From an uncultured Lachnospiraceae bacterium (GTDB lineage: Bacteria > Bacillota > Clostridia > Lachnospirales > Lachnospiraceae), in contig CAJTXP010000013.1 of assembly GCA_910583615.1 (NCBI GenBank), positions 26,147-90,146 of the forward strand: 64,000 nucleotides of DNA, written 5' to 3'. Made by a program: the position numbers and the translations under genes. Position 1 is the stretch's first letter; every line of letters starts with the position of its first letter. The notes under the pieces are model-generated. The model did no database searches, was not told the origin of the DNA, and saw only the letters and a program-made list of their open reading frames with translations. Positions 33,054 to 42,130 of this stretch are shown in pieces.

Positions 33054-34583
33054 ATGGAACAGGAAGTTCTGCTTAAAATCAATAACGTTGTAAAGACCTA
33101 TCCCGGCGTCCAGGCGCTGAAAGGAATCACCACTGAAATACGAAAAGGAGAGGTGCGTGCGCTTGTAGGTGAAAACGGCGCGGGAAAATCCACATTGATC
33201 AAGTGCATCATGGGTGTGGAAGCTCCCACCGAGGGGAAAGTCGAGATCAATGTGGACGGAAAATGGGAGTGCCCAAGGAATGCCATCGAGGCGAAGAACC
33301 TGGGTATGCATGCGAATTATCAGAATGTAAATATTGCCGGAAACTTAAGTATTGCAGAGAATTATTTTCTGGGTCGTCTTCCCATGAAAGGGAAAATTGT
33401 GGACTGGAATACCATGTATTCGGAAAGCCAGAAGATTATTGATAAATTTCAGCTGAATGTCAATCCGAGAGATACGATCGTTTCTCTTCCGGTTGCCATG
33501 CAGGCGATGATTACGATCAGTAAAATATCGGTCAACGAAAATATTCGTCTTGTTATATTCGATGAGCCTACTGCGCTTCTGGAAAATGAAAAGGTAGAGA
33601 CATTATTTCGATATATCAAAGAATTGAAGGAAAGCGGCGTCAGCATCATCTATGTCTCACATCGTCTGGAAGAGATTATGGAGATCTGTGACAGCGTTAC
33701 GATCATGAAAGACGGCACTTATGTGGAGACGAAAGATGTCAAGGACGTGGACAAGGATTACCTGATCTCCAAAATGGTGGGTCGTTCCATGGTGGACATC
33801 TATAATATTGAACATCAGAAGCCGGGAGAAGAGCTTCTGCGAGTAGAGAACCTTACTGGAGAAAAATTCAGGAATGTCAGTTTTTCCCTGCATAAAGGCG
33901 AGATTCTCGGATTCTTTGGACTTGTGGGAGCGGGAAGAAGCGAGGTTATGCGGGCAGTTTTCGGCGTGGATCCGATTCTGTCAGGCAAAGTATATGTGAA
34001 GGGGCAGGAAGTACAGATCAGAAGCCCTAAAGAGGCCATGCTGAAAGGAATCGGTTTCCTGACGGAAGACCGCCGAAAAGACGGACTTGCGCTTCAGCAG
34101 TCGGTAAAACTGAATACAAATATGTATTCTTACGATATGATCAGCAGATATGGAATCATTGATCTGGCAAAAGAAACGCAGAGAGCGGAAGCGTATAAAG
34201 AAAAGGTGCTCATCAAGACGCCGACCGTGGAACAGACGGTCAACAATCTGTCCGGCGGAAATCAGCAGAAGGTGGTTATTGCAAAGCTTCTGTGCCGAGA
34301 TCCGGATATTCTGATCTTCGATGAACCTACGGTGGGCGTGGACGTCGGAGCAAAGGATGAGATTTTCAAAATTATAGAAAGCCTGACCAGGCAGGGGAAA
34401 GGCGTGATTATCGTGTCTTCGTATCTTCCGGAAGCCATGGGACTGGCGGACCGTATGATCGTCATGTCGGAGGGACGCGTGTCCGGAAGTCTTGACAATG
34501 AAGAACTGAAACAGATGGAGGAAGAGGATGTTCTGAAACTGGCTTCTACCATTTACTACGAGGAAGAACGGGAGGTAATATAG
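33054..34583 (+). CDS. Sugar ABC transporter ATP-binding protein (RbsA/MglA family)
   Basis: This 509-residue protein contains two fused ATPase domains. The first has GENGAGKST and VIFDEPTALLE; the second has GLVGAGRSE, LSGGNQQKV and ILIFDEPTVGVD. Both Walker B motifs are intact, unlike the ATPase at 25505. The first-domain signature region (LPVAMQAMITISK) is somewhat divergent. It powers the permease encoded 3 bp downstream. The ATG has GGGGGAAAGGG upstream. Confidence 0.92.
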   Translation: MEQEVLLKINNVVKTYPGVQALKGITTEIRKGEVRALVGENGAGKSTLIKCIMGVEAPTEGKVEINVDGKWECPRNAIEAKNLGMHANYQNVNIAGNLSIAENYFLGRLPMKGKIVDWNTMYSESQKIIDKFQLNVNPRDTIVSLPVAMQAMITISKISVNENIRLVIFDEPTALLENEKVETLFRYIKELKESGVSIIYVSHRLEEIMEICDSVTIMKDGTYVETKDVKDVDKDYLISKMVGRSMVDIYNIEHQKPGEELLRVENLTGEKFRNVSFSLHKGEILGFFGLVGAGRSEVMRAVFGVDPILSGKVYVKGQEVQIRSPKEAMLKGIGFLTEDRRKDGLALQQSVKLNTNMYSYDMISRYGIIDLAKETQRAEAYKEKVLIKTPTVEQTVNNLSGGNQQKVVIAKLLCRDPDILIFDEPTVGVDVGAKDEIFKIIESLTRQGKGVIIVSSYLPEAMGLADRMIVMSEGRVSGSLDNEELKQMEEEDVLKLASTIYYEEEREVI

Positions 34584-34586
34584 GAA

Positions 34587-35552
34587 ATGAAGAAAAATCA
34601 ACAGACAACCAATTTGAAAGCGCTTATGATGAAGACAGAAGTTTCCATGGTTGCCATCATCGGACTGATCTTTATCCTGGCGTCGGTGGGAACGGAAAAC
34701 TTCCTGACCGCATATAATCTGACCAATATTCTGAAACAGTGTGCAATTATCGGTATTATCTCCATTGCTGAGACCTATGTCATCATAACAGGCGGTATTG
34801 ACATCAGCTGCGGCGCAGTTGTGGGAATGAGTACGCTGATGGTTGCCATGGCACAGGCAAAATGGGGCATGGGTGTTCCGCTGTCCATGGTGCTTGGCAT
34901 CGTGGTCGCTGTGATCGCCGGTATGTTCAACGCCATGCTGGTGTATGAGTTCAAGGTTCCGGCGTTTGTGGCGACGCTTGGTTCCCAGACCATTCTCCGG
35001 GGCCTGATCAAGGTGATCTCCAACGGAGGAACCGTGTCTGGTATTGATAAGGGATTTTCCGGATTCGCATCTGCGTCTTTCCTGTTCGTTCCGAATCTGG
35101 CAATTGTCTGGTTTGTAATCGCGGTGATCTGTTTCCTTCTGCTGAAGTATGCGATCTTTGGAAGAAACCTGTTCGTACTTGGTTCCGGCGAAGAGGTGGC
35201 AAAACTGAACGGTATCTCCATTCGGAAAACGATTTACTCCACCTATGCTTTTGCAGGTCTCCTCTACGGCGTTGCAGGTATTCTGCTCTGTGCGCGCATT
35301 AATTCTGCAATCCCGACGGCAGGCGAAGCTTATGAAACCAATGCAATTGCAGCCAGCGTGCTGGGCGGAGCCTCTCTTGCAGGCGGATGCGGTTCGGTCT
35401 TCGGTACGGTGCTTGGAACGATCCTGATCATCCTGATCGACAATGTGGGAACTCAGTTCGGTATCGGAGCCTTTGTCATGCAGGTGATCACCGGCTGCGT
35501 GATCGTAATTGCGATTGTCATCGACCAGCTGAAGAAACGGGGAAAGAGATAA
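34587..35552 (+). CDS. Sugar ABC transporter permease (RbsC family)
   Basis: This 321-residue membrane protein has the RbsC features ITGGIDISCGAVVGMSTL near residue 68 and ETNAIAASVLGGASLAGGCGS near residue 253. It is the single permease of this transporter, presumably a homodimer. It follows the ATPase by 3 bp and is followed about 57 bp later by a terminator, which closes the operon. Confidence 0.92.
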   Translation: MKKNQQTTNLKALMMKTEVSMVAIIGLIFILASVGTENFLTAYNLTNILKQCAIIGIISIAETYVIITGGIDISCGAVVGMSTLMVAMAQAKWGMGVPLSMVLGIVVAVIAGMFNAMLVYEFKVPAFVATLGSQTILRGLIKVISNGGTVSGIDKGFSGFASASFLFVPNLAIVWFVIAVICFLLLKYAIFGRNLFVLGSGEEVAKLNGISIRKTIYSTYAFAGLLYGVAGILLCARINSAIPTAGEAYETNAIAASVLGGASLAGGCGSVFGTVLGTILIILIDNVGTQFGIGAFVMQVITGCVIVIAIVIDQLKKRGKR

Positions 35553-35609
35553 GAGCGGGTACAGCCGGACCAGGCTGAGGAGGCATTTGCAGTACATACA
35601 GGATATAAG

Positions 35610-35643
35610 ACAGGCGGTTCCATGGTACGGAACGGTCTGTTTT
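35610..35643 (+). terminator. Probable Rho-independent terminator after the third transporter
   Basis: ACAGGCGGTTCC (35610-35621) pairs with GGAACGGTCTGT (35629-35640) with one mismatch and one wobble. A 7-nt loop separates the arms and TTT follows. Confidence 0.6.
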
Positions 35644-35683
35644 ACTGTCTGCAGGCAGATGCATGCATTTTCAAGAAAGACAC

Positions 35684-35712
35684 TTGCTATTTAAAATCCG
35701 GTAATTTATACT
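35684..35712 (+). promoter_or_regulatory. Promoter of the metA-type gene
   Basis: -35 TTGCTA (35684-35689), a 17-nt spacer and -10 TATACT (35707-35712). The leader is only about 35 nt, too short for a SAM riboswitch or T-box, so methionine control is not visible here. Confidence 0.6.
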
Positions 35713-35750
35713 GTAATCATTATGAATGATGAAAAAGGAGAAATGATATT

Positions 35751-36671
35751 ATGCCAATACGTATTGCAGAGTCCATGCCGGCTCATGACATACTGGAGTC
35801 TGAGAATATCTTCGTGATGACGGAGCGCCGGGCCATGTCTCAGGATATTCGGCCTTTAAAAGTGCTGATTCTGAACCTGATGCCCACCAAGATCGTGACG
35901 GAGACGCAGCTTCTTCGGAAGCTGTCCAACACGCCGCTGCAGATCGACGTGGAATTTCTGCAGACGGCAAGCTATACGCCGACTCACACGGATCCGGGGC
36001 ATCTGAAGCAGTTTTACTGTGTCTTTGACCAGATCAGGGACCGCCATTATGACGGAATGATCATAACGGGAGCGCCGCTGGACTATGTAAAATGCGAAGA
36101 TACGGTTTACTGGAAAGAAGTGTGTGAGATCATGGAGTGGACGAAGAGCCACGTCCACTGTACGTTCCACCTGTGCTGGGGAGCCTATGCAGGGCTTTAT
36201 TACCATCATGGGGTAGAGAAACGGGATCTGGACCGGAAACTGTTCGGTGTGTTTCCGCACAAAATGTTAAAAAGCACTTCTCCGTTGTTCCGCGGGTTTA
36301 ACGATGTCTTTATGGCGCCCCATTCCCGCGCCACGGATGTGCGGCTTGCCGATGTGGAGGCGGTACCGGAGCTGGAAGTACTGGCAGTGACAGAAGGAGG
36401 GAGCCTGGCCATTGCCAAGACAAAGGACAGCCGTCAGTTCTTCGTGACCTGCCACGCGGAATACGACCATGACACGCTGGCGCTGGAATATTTTCGGGAT
36501 ATGGAAAAGGGGCTGACGACTGTGGACCTTCCCATCAATTATTTCCCGGATGATGATCCTTCGAAGGAACCTCTGGTAAGCTGGCGTTCCACCGGGCAGC
36601 TTCTGTACTCCAACTGGCTGAACTATTATGTATACCAGAGCACGCCGTACGATATTGATACGATCTGCTGA
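35751..36671 (+). CDS. metA: Homoserine O-acyltransferase, MetA family
   Basis: This 306-residue enzyme activates homoserine for methionine synthesis. The catalytic Cys142 (HLCWGAYAG), His235 and Glu237 (CHAEYD) are present at the family positions. Residue 111, which sets acyl-CoA choice (Glu for acetyl, Gly for succinyl in characterised members), is Asp here (GAPLDYV). The substrate segment around residues 70-88 (TASYTPTHTDPGHLKQFY) also differs from the usual S-H-x-S-x-N-T pattern. Acetyl transfer is more likely than succinyl, but uncertain. The ATG has AAAGGAGAAATG upstream. Confidence 0.9.
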   Translation: MPIRIAESMPAHDILESENIFVMTERRAMSQDIRPLKVLILNLMPTKIVTETQLLRKLSNTPLQIDVEFLQTASYTPTHTDPGHLKQFYCVFDQIRDRHYDGMIITGAPLDYVKCEDTVYWKEVCEIMEWTKSHVHCTFHLCWGAYAGLYYHHGVEKRDLDRKLFGVFPHKMLKSTSPLFRGFNDVFMAPHSRATDVRLADVEAVPELEVLAVTEGGSLAIAKTKDSRQFFVTCHAEYDHDTLALEYFRDMEKGLTTVDLPINYFPDDDPSKEPLVSWRSTGQLLYSNWLNYYVYQSTPYDIDTIC

Positions 36672-36680
36672 TCCGGCAGG

Positions 36681-37739
36681 ATGAACATGGCTATGCAGAC
36701 AGAACTGATTAAGATTGAGAGGGAGCATATGTCTCTTTCTGCGATGAAAAGAGCAGGAAAGATCCTGCGCGCCGGCGGCCTGGTGGCGTTTCCGACAGAG
36801 ACGGTCTACGGGCTTGGAGCAGATGCTCTGAACGAAGAAGCGGCACAGAAGATCTATGCGGCGAAAGGGCGTCCGTCAGATAATCCGCTGATTGTTCATA
36901 TTGCGGATATGGAAGCACTGGACCGGATCGTGGAACAGGCTCCGGAGACGGCCAAAGCCCTTGCCAGGGCCTTCTGGCCGGGACCGCTGACTATGATTTT
37001 CCATAAAAAGGAGTGTGTTCCCATGGGGACCACAGGCGGTCTTTCCACGGTGGCGGTACGCATGCCTTCGGATGAAATCGCCCGGGAGCTGATCCGGCAG
37101 GGCGGCGGATACATCGCGGCGCCCAGCGCCAATGTGTCAGGGCGCCCGAGTCCTACAACGGCGCAGCATGTATATGAAGATATGAACGGGCGGATTCCCA
37201 TGATTCTGGACGGCGGACCGGTGCAGATCGGTCTGGAATCCACGATTGTGGATCTGACGGAGGAACATCCGGTAATCCTGCGTCCGGGCTATATTACGCT
37301 TGACATGATCCGCAGTGTCACGGGAGAGGCGGAGATGGACAAGGGGCTGATCGCAGACGATTCCTCTGTCCACCCCAAAGCGCCAGGCATGAAGTACCGG
37401 CATTATGCGCCGAAAGCGGATCTGCAGATTGTGGAAGGTCCCATGGAACAGGTGGTCTCTTATATCAACAGACAGTGCGCCGTCTTTGGAAAGGCGGGTG
37501 TCATCTGCACCGAAGAAACAAGAGGACGCTATCTAAATGGAGATGTGAAGTGCATTGGTTCCAGAAAGGATGAGCGGTCCATCGCCAGCCATCTGTTTGC
37601 GATCCTGCGGGAATTTGACGAAGACCAGGTGGAGCGGATCTATTCGGAGTCCTTTGATACTCCGGGACTTGGACAGGCGATCATGAACCGGCTGTTGAAG
37701 GCGGCCGGACATCAGAAAATCGACGTTTCTGTAAGATGA
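36681..37739 (+). CDS. L-threonylcarbamoyladenylate synthase (Sua5/YwlC type)
   Basis: This 352-residue enzyme makes threonylcarbamoyl-AMP for the universal t6A37 modification of ANN-decoding tRNAs. The YrdC domain has the signatures FPTETVYGLGADA, AAKGRPSDNPL and SANVSGRPS. The extra C-terminal Sua5 domain follows after the linker KAPGMKYRHYAP near residue 235, so this is the long form. It starts 9 bp after metA; the ATGs at 36687 and 36693 are alternatives. It is cotranscribed with upp and the dCMP deaminase gene. Confidence 0.93.
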   Translation: MNMAMQTELIKIEREHMSLSAMKRAGKILRAGGLVAFPTETVYGLGADALNEEAAQKIYAAKGRPSDNPLIVHIADMEALDRIVEQAPETAKALARAFWPGPLTMIFHKKECVPMGTTGGLSTVAVRMPSDEIARELIRQGGGYIAAPSANVSGRPSPTTAQHVYEDMNGRIPMILDGGPVQIGLESTIVDLTEEHPVILRPGYITLDMIRSVTGEAEMDKGLIADDSSVHPKAPGMKYRHYAPKADLQIVEGPMEQVVSYINRQCAVFGKAGVICTEETRGRYLNGDVKCIGSRKDERSIASHLFAILREFDEDQVERIYSESFDTPGLGQAIMNRLLKAAGHQKIDVSVR

Positions 37740-37803
37740 GGAAGCAGAATGTCCCGTGTGCCGGAAAAGATGCGGAAGAACTGAGATCAGGAGGGAAAAG
37801 GAT

Positions 37804-38433
37804 ATGGCAAAAACAGTAATCATGGAACATCCGTTAATCCAGCATAAGATTGGCATCATCCGCCGGAGGGAGACCGGGTCGAAGGATTTTCGCCAGATGA
37901 TCGGCGAGATCGCCATGCTGATGTGCTATGAGGCAACCCGTAATCTGAAGCTTGTGGACGTGGAGATCGAGACGCCCATATGCCGGACGACGGTAAAGGA
38001 ACTGGAGGGTAAGAAACTGGCCGTGGTTCCAATCCTGCGGGCGGGCCTTGGCATGGTGGACGGTATGCTTACCATGATACCGGCGGCAAAGGTGGGGCAT
38101 ATCGGCTTATACCGGAACGAGGAGACGCTGGAACCGGTGGAATATTACTGCAAGCTGCCCAAAGACTGCGCGGAGCGCGCCGTATTCGTGGTGGATCCCA
38201 TGCTGGCGACAGGCGGTTCTGCATCTGCAGCGATTACCATGCTGAAGGAAAAAGGCGTGAAGAATCTTCGTTTTATGTGTATTATTGCAGCGCCGGAAGG
38301 AGTGAAACGGATGCAGGAGGATCATCCGGACGTGGATCTCTATATCGGAGCCATGGATGAAAGGCTCAATGAAACCGGATATATCGTGCCGGGGCTTGGA
38401 GATGCCGGGGACCGGATTTTCGGAACAAAATAG
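37804..38433 (+). CDS. upp: Uracil phosphoribosyltransferase
   Basis: This 209-residue cytosolic salvage enzyme makes UMP from uracil and PRPP. The PRPP loop VVDPMLATGGSA (near residue 130), the segment PILRAGLGMVDG and the uracil-binding C-terminus YIVPGLGDAGDR are all conserved. The ATG at 37804 has AGGAGGGAAAAGGAT upstream. The pyrimidine enzyme dCMP deaminase follows after 19 bp. Confidence 0.96.
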   Translation: MAKTVIMEHPLIQHKIGIIRRRETGSKDFRQMIGEIAMLMCYEATRNLKLVDVEIETPICRTTVKELEGKKLAVVPILRAGLGMVDGMLTMIPAAKVGHIGLYRNEETLEPVEYYCKLPKDCAERAVFVVDPMLATGGSASAAITMLKEKGVKNLRFMCIIAAPEGVKRMQEDHPDVDLYIGAMDERLNETGYIVPGLGDAGDRIFGTK

Positions 38434-38452
38434 TTTTACGCAGGAGGATAAG

Positions 38453-38938
38453 ATGACCGGGAAACGAACAGACTACATATCATGGGATGAATATTTTATG
38501 GGAATTGCATATCTGTCCGCCATGCGTTCCAAGGACCCGAATACGCAGGTGGGTGCATGCATTGTCAGTAAAGAGAATAAGATATTATCCATGGGCTACA
38601 ACGGCTTCCCGACCGGATGTGACGATGATGCATTTCCCTGGTCCAGGGAAGGAGAGCTGTGCGACAGCAAATATGCCTATGTGACCCACAGCGAACTGAA
38701 TGCGATCCTCAACTACCGGGGCGGGAGTCTGGAGGGAACAAAAATCTATGTGACGCTGTTCCCATGCAACGAGTGCGCCAAGGCTATTATCCAGTCCGGA
38801 ATCCGGGAGCTGGTCTATGCCGACGACAAGTACGACAAAACTCCGGCGAACATTGCATCCAAGCGTATGCTGAAAGCTGCAGGAGTTAAGATGACTCCTT
38901 ACAGAAAAAGCAGCAAAATAATCACGCTTGAGGTATGA
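38453..38938 (+). CDS. dCMP deaminase (ComEB-like)
   Basis: This 161-residue zinc enzyme deaminates dCMP to dUMP, feeding thymidylate synthesis. Zinc ligands H79 (THSELN, with catalytic E81), C105 and C108 (PCNEC) are present. The start at 38453 has CAGGAGGATAAG upstream. It ends the housekeeping operon. After it, CCGATG (38943-38948) could pair with CATCGG (38967-38972), but no T-tract makes this a clear terminator. Confidence 0.93.
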   Translation: MTGKRTDYISWDEYFMGIAYLSAMRSKDPNTQVGACIVSKENKILSMGYNGFPTGCDDDAFPWSREGELCDSKYAYVTHSELNAILNYRGGSLEGTKIYVTLFPCNECAKAIIQSGIRELVYADDKYDKTPANIASKRMLKAAGVKMTPYRKSSKIITLEV

Positions 38939-39081
38939 CTTTCCGATGGCGTGGGGATGAAAAGAGCATCGGTCTGCGGCGGCGGTTACTTATATTGCAT
39001 ATATGCAGAATGGAAATGCAGTTGTTGTGTAAACAGGAGTCGATATTAGGTTGACAATCTGTTCAACCGTTGCTTTCTTAG

Positions 39082-39110
39082 TTGAAATTGCCAAAAAAAG
39101 GTGTTACAAT
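39082..39110 (+). promoter_or_regulatory. Promoter of the V-type ATPase operon
   Basis: -35 TTGAAA (39082-39087), a 17-nt spacer and -10 TACAAT (39105-39110) leave a leader of about 115 nt to the GTG at 39230. The remaining 38939-39229 sequence shows no gene. Confidence 0.68.
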
Positions 39111-39229
39111 ATGCTGGAAAATGTAAAGCCATGCATCGAGAGGGAATACTGGAATAAAAAGTAATCGGAATTCATATCAAAATATGGCGTACAATTCAAC
39201 TCATTCCATAAAAGTAAGGTGGTGAAAAG

Positions 39230-39538
39230 GTGTTAGAAGAGACTTTAAAGTCCGTAAAAGCAGCAGAGGCGAAAGCAGAGGAGATCATCAAAGATGCGGA
39301 TGCCAAAGCAGCCACGGTTCTTGAAGAGGCAAAGGCAAAAGCCCAGGCGATGAAAGAAGAGACGGCGCAGAAAGTGAGGTCTTTAAGCCAGGAGACCACG
39401 CAGGCGGCCCAGACAGAGGGCGGCAGGCAGCTTGATGCAGCGGCAAAGGAAGCCGGGAAAGAGATCGATGCCCTGAAGGAGCTGATTATTCCGAAGAAAC
39501 CGGAGGCAGTGGAAGCAGTCATTTCAGCACTGGTTTAG
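39230..39538 (+). CDS. V-type ATPase subunit G/H-like stalk protein
   Basis: This 102-residue protein, almost wholly alpha-helical and rich in A, E, K and Q, has the heptad character of a coiled coil and is like AhaH/NtpF. It should pair with subunit E as a peripheral stalk that holds the catalytic head. Translation starts at GTG (39230) with AAGGTGG upstream. It is the first gene of the nine-gene ATPase operon. Confidence 0.83.
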   Translation: MLEETLKSVKAAEAKAEEIIKDADAKAATVLEEAKAKAQAMKEETAQKVRSLSQETTQAAQTEGGRQLDAAAKEAGKEIDALKELIIPKKPEAVEAVISALV

Positions 39539-39575
39539 ACGGAAAGAGAGAAAAGAGAAAAGGAGGGATGTGGAT

Positions 39576-41591
39576 ATGGCAGTATTGCAGATGCAGCGGA
39601 TCAGTATCTGTGCGATGAAAAAGAACAGGAAAGCGATCCTGGAACGTCTGCAGGAGCTGGGTGCCATGGAGATCGATATCCAGCTGGAGGATGACAGCGG
39701 ATACAGAAAAAAGGATGTGTCGAACTCCAAAGCCACATTTGAAAAGCAGGCGCAGACTGCGGACCATGCATTGGAGATCCTGCAGGAGTATGCGCCGGAG
39801 AAGACCGGTCTGCTGGCGTCGTTGAACGGGAAGCCGCTCATCGGCCGGGACCAGTTCACGAAAGCGGCGAAAGGGCAGGACAATTACGTGGAGACCGCCC
39901 GCAGGATCGTGGCACTGGATAAGCAGATCGCGGAGCAGAAGGCGAACATCCAGAAGCTCCAGAACCAGATGGAAGCGCTGGTGCCCTGGATGGCACTGAC
40001 CGTTCCGGTCAGCTATTCGGGAACGCGTAAGACGTCGGTTCTGATCGGAACCATGGCGGGGACGCAGAGCCTGGAGGGCGTATACGGCCTGCTGGCGAAA
40101 TCCGCGCCGGAAGTGGACGCGCTGGATGTCCAGATCATATCTGCGGACAAAGATTATACGTATCTTGCAGTCGTCTGCCTGAACAGGGATGTACAGGCCG
40201 TGGAGGAAGCGCTGCGGGCAGGAGGATTTGCAAAGCCGGCCCAGTCCGTGAACAAAGTCCCCGCAGAGTACCAGAAGGAGCTGCAGGCGGAGATGGACGA
40301 GGCCATCCGGCAGATCGAGGCGCTGCAGAAAGAGATCGTGGACTGCGCAGGCAGCCGGCAGGATCTGCGAATGGTATCGGACTATTACCGGATACGTGCG
40401 GAGAAGTACGAGATCCTGGGGAAAATCCCGCAGACAAAGAACACCTTTGCCCTGAGCGGTTATGTACCGGCATATCAGGCGGATCAGGTCGTCAGGGAAT
40501 TTTCGGAGAAATACGATGCGGTCGTGGAGACGGAACAGATCCGGGAAGAGGAGGCGCCGCCGGTGCTTCTGAGAAACAACAGTTTTTCAGAATCGGTGGA
40601 AGGCGTGCTGGCATCCTTTGGCCTTCCGGGCAAGGGAGAGATGGACCCGACGTTCTTTACTTCCATTTTTTATGTGTTCCTGTTCGGACTCATGCTCAGC
40701 GACGCGGCCTATGGACTGATCGTGGCGCTGGCCTGCGGAATCCTTCTTGTGAAGTGTCCGCGTATGGCGACGAACCTTAGAAAATCCATCAAGCTGTTCT
40801 TCTGGTGCGGACTTTCCACCCTGTTCTGGGGCGTGATGTTCGGCGGATATTTCGGCGATGTGGTGGACGTGGTGTCAGAAGTATTCTTCGGGCACAAAGT
40901 GTCGATTCCGGCGCTCTGGTTCGTTCCGCTGAACGATCCCATGCGGCTGCTTCTTTATTCCATGCTGTTCGGTGTGATCCACCTGTTCACAGGCCTTGCA
41001 CTGAAGGGATACATGTGCATCCGGGACGGAAAATATATGGATTTCCTGTGTGACTGCGTTCTCTGGTTCCTGCTTCTTCTGGGACTGATCGGGATGCTGC
41101 TTCCCACGGAGCTGTTTGCGGGGATTGCAGGGCAGCAGATCTATTTCCCGGAAGCTCTGAAGGCGGCCACCAAATGGATGGCGATCATCGGTGCGGCGGG
41201 CATCGTGCTTATGTCAGGAAGAGCAAACAAGAATTTCGGTGTGCGGATCGCACTGGGCGCTTACGACCTGTATGGTATGACCAGCTGGTTAAGCGACGTG
41301 CTTTCCTATTCCCGTCTGCTGGCGCTGGGCCTTGCAACCGGCGTTATCGCTTCCGTTGTGAACCAGATGGGCAGTATGGGCGGACGCAGCGTGATCGGCG
41401 TGATCTTATTTATTGTGGTATTCCTGATCGGACATACGTTCAATATCGGTATCAACCTTCTGGGTGCCTATGTGCACACCTGCCGTCTCCAGTATGTGGA
41501 GTTCTTCGGAAAGTTCTACGAAGGCGGCGGAAAAGCGTTTGAACCGTTTATGTTAAAAACTAAATATGTAGATATTAAGGAGGAAAATTAA
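39576..41591 (+). CDS. ntpI: V-type ATPase subunit I (a-subunit)
   Basis: This 671-residue protein has a soluble, coiled-coil-rich N-terminal half (1-350) and seven or eight membrane helices in the second half. It forms the stator half-channel next to the K ring and anchors the peripheral stalks. The motif SDAAYGLI and the helix with SYSRLLALGLATGVIASVVN carry the conserved residues facing the ring, including the essential Arg. The ATG at 39576 lies 8 nt from AGGAGGG; the GTG at 39570 is too close. The K gene follows after 2 bp. Confidence 0.93.
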   Translation: MAVLQMQRISICAMKKNRKAILERLQELGAMEIDIQLEDDSGYRKKDVSNSKATFEKQAQTADHALEILQEYAPEKTGLLASLNGKPLIGRDQFTKAAKGQDNYVETARRIVALDKQIAEQKANIQKLQNQMEALVPWMALTVPVSYSGTRKTSVLIGTMAGTQSLEGVYGLLAKSAPEVDALDVQIISADKDYTYLAVVCLNRDVQAVEEALRAGGFAKPAQSVNKVPAEYQKELQAEMDEAIRQIEALQKEIVDCAGSRQDLRMVSDYYRIRAEKYEILGKIPQTKNTFALSGYVPAYQADQVVREFSEKYDAVVETEQIREEEAPPVLLRNNSFSESVEGVLASFGLPGKGEMDPTFFTSIFYVFLFGLMLSDAAYGLIVALACGILLVKCPRMATNLRKSIKLFFWCGLSTLFWGVMFGGYFGDVVDVVSEVFFGHKVSIPALWFVPLNDPMRLLLYSMLFGVIHLFTGLALKGYMCIRDGKYMDFLCDCVLWFLLLLGLIGMLLPTELFAGIAGQQIYFPEALKAATKWMAIIGAAGIVLMSGRANKNFGVRIALGAYDLYGMTSWLSDVLSYSRLLALGLATGVIASVVNQMGSMGGRSVIGVILFIVVFLIGHTFNIGINLLGAYVHTCRLQYVEFFGKFYEGGGKAFEPFMLKTKYVDIKEEN

Positions 41592-41593
41592 CA

Positions 41594-42079
41594 ATGGCAG
41601 CAATGTTAGAGATGATTGGTGGAAATGGATGGGCATTATTAGGTGCAGCGCTTGCAGTAATCCTTGCAGGTTGCGGTTCTGCTTATGGTGTAGGCGTTGC
41701 CGGTCAGGCAGCCTGCGGCGTAGTCACAGAAGATCCCGGTAAATTTGCACAGGTTCTGATCCTGCAGCTTCTCCCGGGTACCCAGGGTATCTATGGTCTG
41801 CTGATCGCATTCGTGGCTCTTTCCAGATATGGACTTCTCGGCGGCGCAGGCATGGAGCTGACCGTGGCACAGGGACTGATGGTTCTGGCAGCATGCCTTC
41901 CGATCGGTATCGTGGGTCTGATCTCTGCAAGACATCAGGGCAAGACCGCTGTGGCAGCAATCGGCATCGTAGCAAAGAAACCGGATCAGTTCGGTAAGGC
42001 TATGCTGTTCCCGGCAATGGTTGAGACCTATGCAATCCTTGCACTTCTGATCTCCATTCTTGCACTTCCGACGATCTAA
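41594..42079 (+). CDS. ntpK: V-type ATPase subunit K (membrane rotor ring), Na+-type
   Basis: This 161-residue protein has four membrane helices, a duplicated hairpin as in other V-type rings. The residues that bind Na+ in Enterococcus hirae NtpK appear at matching places: L60, T63, Q64 (LLPGTQG), Q115 (HQGK) and E144 (MVETYA). Only the second hairpin has the acidic ion carrier. A Na+-coupled enzyme is therefore predicted. The start is an ATG with AAGGAGGAAAA upstream, directly after subunit I. Confidence 0.94.
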   Translation: MAAMLEMIGGNGWALLGAALAVILAGCGSAYGVGVAGQAACGVVTEDPGKFAQVLILQLLPGTQGIYGLLIAFVALSRYGLLGGAGMELTVAQGLMVLAACLPIGIVGLISARHQGKTAVAAIGIVAKKPDQFGKAMLFPAMVETYAILALLISILALPTI

Positions 42080-42130
42080 GAGAAGGAAGCCTGTTGACAA
42101 CGAACAAATTGTAAGAAGGAGAGCTTTAGA

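Noticed and set aside
31562..33082. 506-codon minus-strand frame
   Set aside because: It is the shadow of the binding-protein gene at 31739, with runs of Arg, Cys and His typical of reverse-frame translation.
33981..35597. 538-codon minus-strand frame
   Set aside because: It is opposite the ATPase and permease genes with intact motifs. Its His/Asp/Arg-rich product is a reverse-frame artefact.
35645..35750. SAM riboswitch or T-box before the metA-type gene
   Set aside because: The leader from the predicted start is only about 35 nt, and no conserved riboswitch core is seen.
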